Below, piece by piece: positions 59,792 to 64,000 of a stretch of 64,000 nt of DNA. The notes under the pieces are model-generated. The model was not told the origin of the DNA and did not search any database. It was given only the letters and a program-made list of their open reading frames with translations. The position numbers were made by a program, and so were the translations under genes. The stretch comes from Strigops habroptila (taxonomy: Eukaryota > Chordata > Aves > Psittaciformes > Psittacidae). The stretch lies in assembly GCF_004027225.2 (NCBI RefSeq), contig NC_044277.2, forward strand, positions 26,860,995-26,924,994, read 5' to 3'. Numbering within the stretch: the first letter of the stretch is position 1; each line of letters begins with the position of its first letter.

Positions 59792-61773
59792 GGTAAGCAA
59801 TGTAGATTTAGCACTTAGCTCTCACCAAAGAGTAGAGCAGTTCTGATTTACTGGTATGAAAAGGGTGCTACAAACCCTGATTTTTTAACTGAAGTTTTAG
59901 CGTTACCTTCAGAACTGTTCAATGTGTGTACTGGTAAACATCAGCTCATGACCTACTAACTACTTTTGGTCAATAAGCAGAAAAAAATCATACCTGTTGA
60001 ACCATCGTCTTCCATTCCTTGTTATAAACAAAGTTCTCTAAAAACTTAGCTAAAGAGCCCTGTCTACTTTGTAAATTAGTGGTGCAAGAGGCTTCACTGA
60101 CCATTAGAAGTTGTCACTGCTCTTGCTCATAGAACACCAATTGAGGATCCCAAAAGGCATCATCAGCTTATATGGGCTGCTTTCTGTATGACAGATTTGG
60201 CAGAGCAATAGGAAAGAGATTATAGGAGCTTAATAGAAAACAAATTAAAGTCAGGTAGCAGATAAAAAGAGACCTGCTATAAAATCTGTAATCAGGTCAC
60301 AGCACTTAAGAGAAGTCTAGTGAAGAAAGAAAGAAAGAAGAAACAGAAGTCTAGTGGTCTCACAACAAAGTGACACTGGATCTCAGGATTCTCTGGTTAT
60401 GGCAGGGTAGGAATCAAGATAAAGCACCTAAGGAAGAATATAATGTTTAGTGGTTGTGGAGTAGCTGAACAGGGAAATCTGAAGATTGAAGAGAGATTTT
60501 GCAGAATAGGAATGAGGAAGAAAAGAATTTTGTATGTTCATACAACAAAAAATTAATGGCTACATGACTGATAGCAAGATTCATGGGTTTTTTGGGTTGA
60601 CATTAGACTGGGGGTGAAAATTGGGGGAATATTTGCTAAACAACCGAAGGAAAATGTTTCCCAGGATACACAGAGGTTGAGGATGCAAAAGACCAGGTAA
60701 CTGGAGGTATGAGTAAATGCCATTCTCCATGCTCATACACATGCACATAGAAGGAAACAGAAGAATGGGTTATCCAGGAGGTCACAGTGCTTTACTTCTA
60801 GCCCACCTCCATCAGTCAGGTGACCTTAAAAATAGGTGGTCTTTGCTAAAGACCAAACATATACATACATGTTTGTGCCATGTATGCATAAAGAGGAAAA
60901 TTGTAACTAAGAACTCTCCCAAAAATTTCATCTGAAAGAAAACTGGCTACTGGTCTGCCGCTTTATAACTCTGGAAAAACTATAATTTTAAAGAGACATA
61001 AATCTTCTGCTTTCCCTGATAAAATTTACTGCTCTTCATAAATTGCTTAATCACAAACTTAGTAGCGCTTTTGATCAATGACCGGGGAAAGAAAAAAAGT
61101 CGTATTTTAGCTGAATAAGTAATGGCAGTTTTGTAGCAGTGAGAGCCATAACCAACCTAACTCTGTAACACAAAGGAAATGGCTTCTTTCCAGCTTTTAC
61201 AGCACTGATTGAGCTTTTAAATACTAAATAAATCTCTTCTCCTACACTGCTAAAACTTTCATTGTTCCAAGAACACACTTAAACCTGGGACGATATCATG
61301 TACATTAACAAAGTCTAATACAGGAGGGAAAAAAAACCCCAACCTATTTTAACCATTCCTTTAAACTCTTCAGGTGTTCTGGGCATTTTTTTTCACCCTG
61401 AAATAGTAGCCCTCCAGCACTAGCGACCTTAAAAAGCAAATATTTTATTGCATCTAACCACCAAACATATCACTTTTGGAATGGCTTTACCTAGGTTTAT
61501 GTCCAGCACAGAGTACTTCAAAGTCTAAGAATATTCGAACATAACTTCTGACTGTTAAAACACAGTCTTCCAAAGACTTAGTGACAGAGTGAACTTCAAA
61601 GAGAAAAATAATTTCATCAAATTCATGTTTTTTCCCCTCACAAGTTCAGTGAAGGAATTTACCTTTTTTAAAATTAGCCATATGCACACATCTCAGCAGA
61701 CCCAGAATCAAAGAACACAATAGCAAGTAGAAGAATCACTAGTGTAAGTAACTGTCTTGCACAACTATTGTGT
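59792..61773. other. AT-rich unique sequence, no gene seen
   Basis: No supported gene. A short GAAA-type run lies at about 60325-60345. The short frames at 60717-60935 (plus) and 61075-61278 (minus) have no recognised domain. Confidence 0.55.
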
Positions 61774-62391
61774 TGTTGTGGTTTAACCCTGGCTGGCAAC
61801 TAAGTACCATGCAGCTGCTGATTCACTCCCCCCAGCCCAGTGGGACTGGGAGGAGAATCAGGGAAAAAAAAGTAAAACCATGGGTTGAGAAAAGAACAGT
61901 GTAATAATTAAAATAAAGTACAATATAACACTACTAACAATGATAACAATGAAAAGGGAAATAACAAAGAGAGAGATATAAAACTAAAAGAAAAAACAAC
62001 CAAAACAAAAAACCAACAACAAACAAACAACAGTGATGCACAATACAATTGCTCACCACTCGCTCACCGATACCCAGCCCAACGATCAGCGATCTGGACC
62101 TTCCAGGTAACTCCCCCCGGTTTATATACTGGGCATGACGTGCTGTGGTATGGAATACCCCTTTGGCTAGTTTGGGTCAGGTGTCCTGTCTCTGCTTCCT
62201 CCCGTCTTCTTGTGCCCCTCCTCATTGGCAGAGCTTGAGAGACTGAAAAGTCCTTGATCAGAGTAAGCGTTACTTAGCAGCAACTAAAACATTTGTGTGT
62301 TATCAGCACTGTTCTCATACTAAAGCCAAAACACAGCACTGCACCCACTACTAGGAAGAAAATCATCTCTATCCCAGCCAAAACCAGGACA
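61774..62391 (-). mobile_element. Solo ERVL-like LTR, same family as 45524-46090
   Basis: A complete 618-bp LTR. On the minus strand it begins TGTCCTGGTTTTGGCTGGGA and ends TTAAACCACAACA. It aligns block by block with 45524-46090: 'agttgctgctaagtaacgc', 'ggtattccataccac', the CRE-like ACGTCA, TATA box TATATAAAC (plus coordinates 62120-62128), and 'gcgagtggtgagcaattg'. It is longer because of an AAC/AAAC-rich insert (about 61985-62030). The flanks tgtgt (61769-61773) and tgtat (62392-62396) are a 5-bp target-site duplication with one change. No internal retroviral genes adjoin it. The different duplication shows an insertion independent of the other copy. Confidence 0.93.
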
Positions 62392-64000
62392 TGTATATAT
62401 AAAAGAATCCCTCCAATGTTATGTGGGGACACAGGAGACAGACTGGTATTTCAAATGGTGTAAGGTAATTTCAGTACATGGAGTGAGAGAAGATTAAGTT
62501 ACCCTTCTTAAATATTGTGACAGCTGTGTTGAGGTAACCTTAAAAGTGAAGAAAGATGCTTTTGTGGAAAGGTTGGAATATTGAGGTTAGAGAGATAATC
62601 AACTAAAATGAAATCAGTTAAATTTAATCATATTCTTAGGGTTAGCAGGGCTACATTGGATTCTGTAGGGTTTTCCTATCCATAAGATAGAAAAGTCAGA
62701 ATTAGAAGAAGTATTATTAATTAGCAGAGCATCTGCAAGTAATAATCTATCAATTTAAAATTTGCAAATGGTAGAACAGCTTCTCGTTCACTTTGCCCTG
62801 AAAAATCTAAGTAAAAAGGGAGTATGAATTCTTCACAGCATCACCTGAACATAAGTAAACCCATTCCTGCAAATATAAAGTGAATGTAGTAGGTCAGCCA
62901 AATCAACAAAGGACTTACTTACTTTGCCATTGAATGCTTTTATTTTCAAACCTATCTCATTGCTTAGTGGGAATGACTCTTAATGGTGAAATACTAGCCT
63001 TTACAGCTTCTCTTAGAGCTGCTCACATGTCACCAGAAGTATAATCAATATTCTATTTGCAAATGAGAGGTCCAGGAGAAACAAAAAGTGGCATCTGACT
63101 TGCTCACAGTGTCATTATTCTTCTACCTTTTGTTACTGAATCAAATGAGTTGCCAGTCATTAACACCAGACCTTCTTGAAGTGCAGGCCAAACAGGTAAT
63201 AAGTATTATATAGGCCAGGCTTATTTGAAGCTTTTTTTTTTTTTTTTTTTATTTCCACCTCTAGTGTTTCATGTATTTTATCCAGTAAGCTCAATTGAAA
63301 CTATTTGTATAAAATTTCCTGTCTTTATAGTAGAAGCTACCACCGTGCTCTGCCCTTCCGCAATGATGAAAGTGCAGGGCTAACATTTGCTTTTGATCTC
63401 CATCTCTTTCTGTGTTTCAGTTAATCTTTGAGCTATAACCAACACAGCTATATGGATTCAACAGATGTTGAGAATAGTTCTTTCATCTTTATAAAAGGTC
63501 AACCTAGTACTGCAGAAGAGTGGGAGATATGAATATGAATCCCTTCTCTGTCAGAGAGCAGAACTGAAGCCAAGTCCCATATTTGAGCTTAGGATGCAAC
63601 CCACTAGATAGTTGCATTAAAATATTCTCAGTGCTCTCTTTTAAAAGAAGATGAGAAAAGCAGAAGCTAATATAGCACTCTGAAGAAGTTAGTCATGTAA
63701 GGCACTACTTTTTTGAACCAAGCAACTTACATGAAAAGTGAATACTTGCCAAACATCTATTTTTTCTAATGCACTATCTCATCAGAGTGAACTGGGTTGT
63801 TAATTTGCCTTAGAAGTAGTCATTAGCAATGCCTTAAAAATAATAATAATTCCTGTCCCTTCCATCGGAGGTTTTCCAATCCAAAGAACCAGTTTGGCAT
63901 CCATCACAACAGCAAAAGCACAAAAAGATGCCAAAATAGAAAACTAATAGAATGGTCTCAATCTATGTCACATTACTCAGCTAATAGCCCAACAGCTACA
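62392..64000. other. AT-rich unique sequence, no gene seen
   Basis: No coding region or transposon recognised. A T-run of about 20 bases lies at 63232-63251, and a short AATAAT run at about 63837-63849. Confidence 0.6.
63232..63251. repeat. T-run
   Basis: About 20 consecutive T bases; simple repeat, possibly the tail of an unrecognised minus-strand retrocopy. Confidence 0.9.

Noticed and set aside
46091..61773. A provirus bounded by the two similar LTRs
   Set aside because: The spacing is too large, the target-site duplications differ, and no gag, pol or env remnants were seen between them.

Overview
The window looks like nuclear DNA from a bird. Two things show this. First, it carries avian CR1 LINE 3' ends: the ATTCTATG-type terminal octamers, the block around 'ccttaaagatcatctagttcc', and the C-terminal part of CR1 ORF2. 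Second, it carries several long terminal repeats of the avian ERVL-like family whose LTRs begin TGTCCTGG and end near CCACAACA. The background is AT-rich and non-coding, with eukaryotic microsatellites, poly(A)/poly(T) runs and no prokaryotic operon structure. I cannot assign a species, chromosome or locus.

No confident protein-coding host gene was found. The window reads as a gene desert or the inside of a very large intron. The longest open frames are short and unrecognised, or they are chance readings through repeats. The 254-codon frame at 9979-10743 (minus) joins a dead CR1 ORF2 tail to antisense LTR sequence. A few ORF segments on the plus strand are bounded by credible splice signals (14208-14303, 18749-18985, 24437-24555, 42072-42246). 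They are listed as weak exon candidates only.

Layout: 1-308 is the 3' half of an ERVL-like LTR (plus), cut by the window edge. 2474-3060 is a CpG-rich LTR-like element (plus). 9480-9977 is a GC-rich island followed by A-rich and CA-rich sequence. 9978-10354 is a 5'-truncated CR1 (minus) lying against the 3' part of another LTR (plus, about 10375-10652). 21221-21320 is a short CR1 tail (minus) followed directly by a 21-bp minisatellite. 22418-22566 and 48950-49325 are decayed CR1 copies (plus). 45524-46090 and 61774-62391 are two solo LTRs of one family, both minus, each with a target-site duplication (perfect gctgg; imperfect tgtgt/tgtat). Between these lie long AT-rich stretches with short tandem duplications, microsatellites, possible fossil tRNA-derived SINEs, and a few segments rich in homeodomain/POU-type motifs that could be conserved non-coding elements.

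No CRISPR array, rRNA, functional tRNA, complete provirus or novel multi-gene system is visible. The best-supported observations are the two independent solo LTRs, the nested or abutting CR1/LTR mosaic, the set of small tandem duplications, and the small number of splice-flanked ORFs that transcript data could confirm or dismiss.
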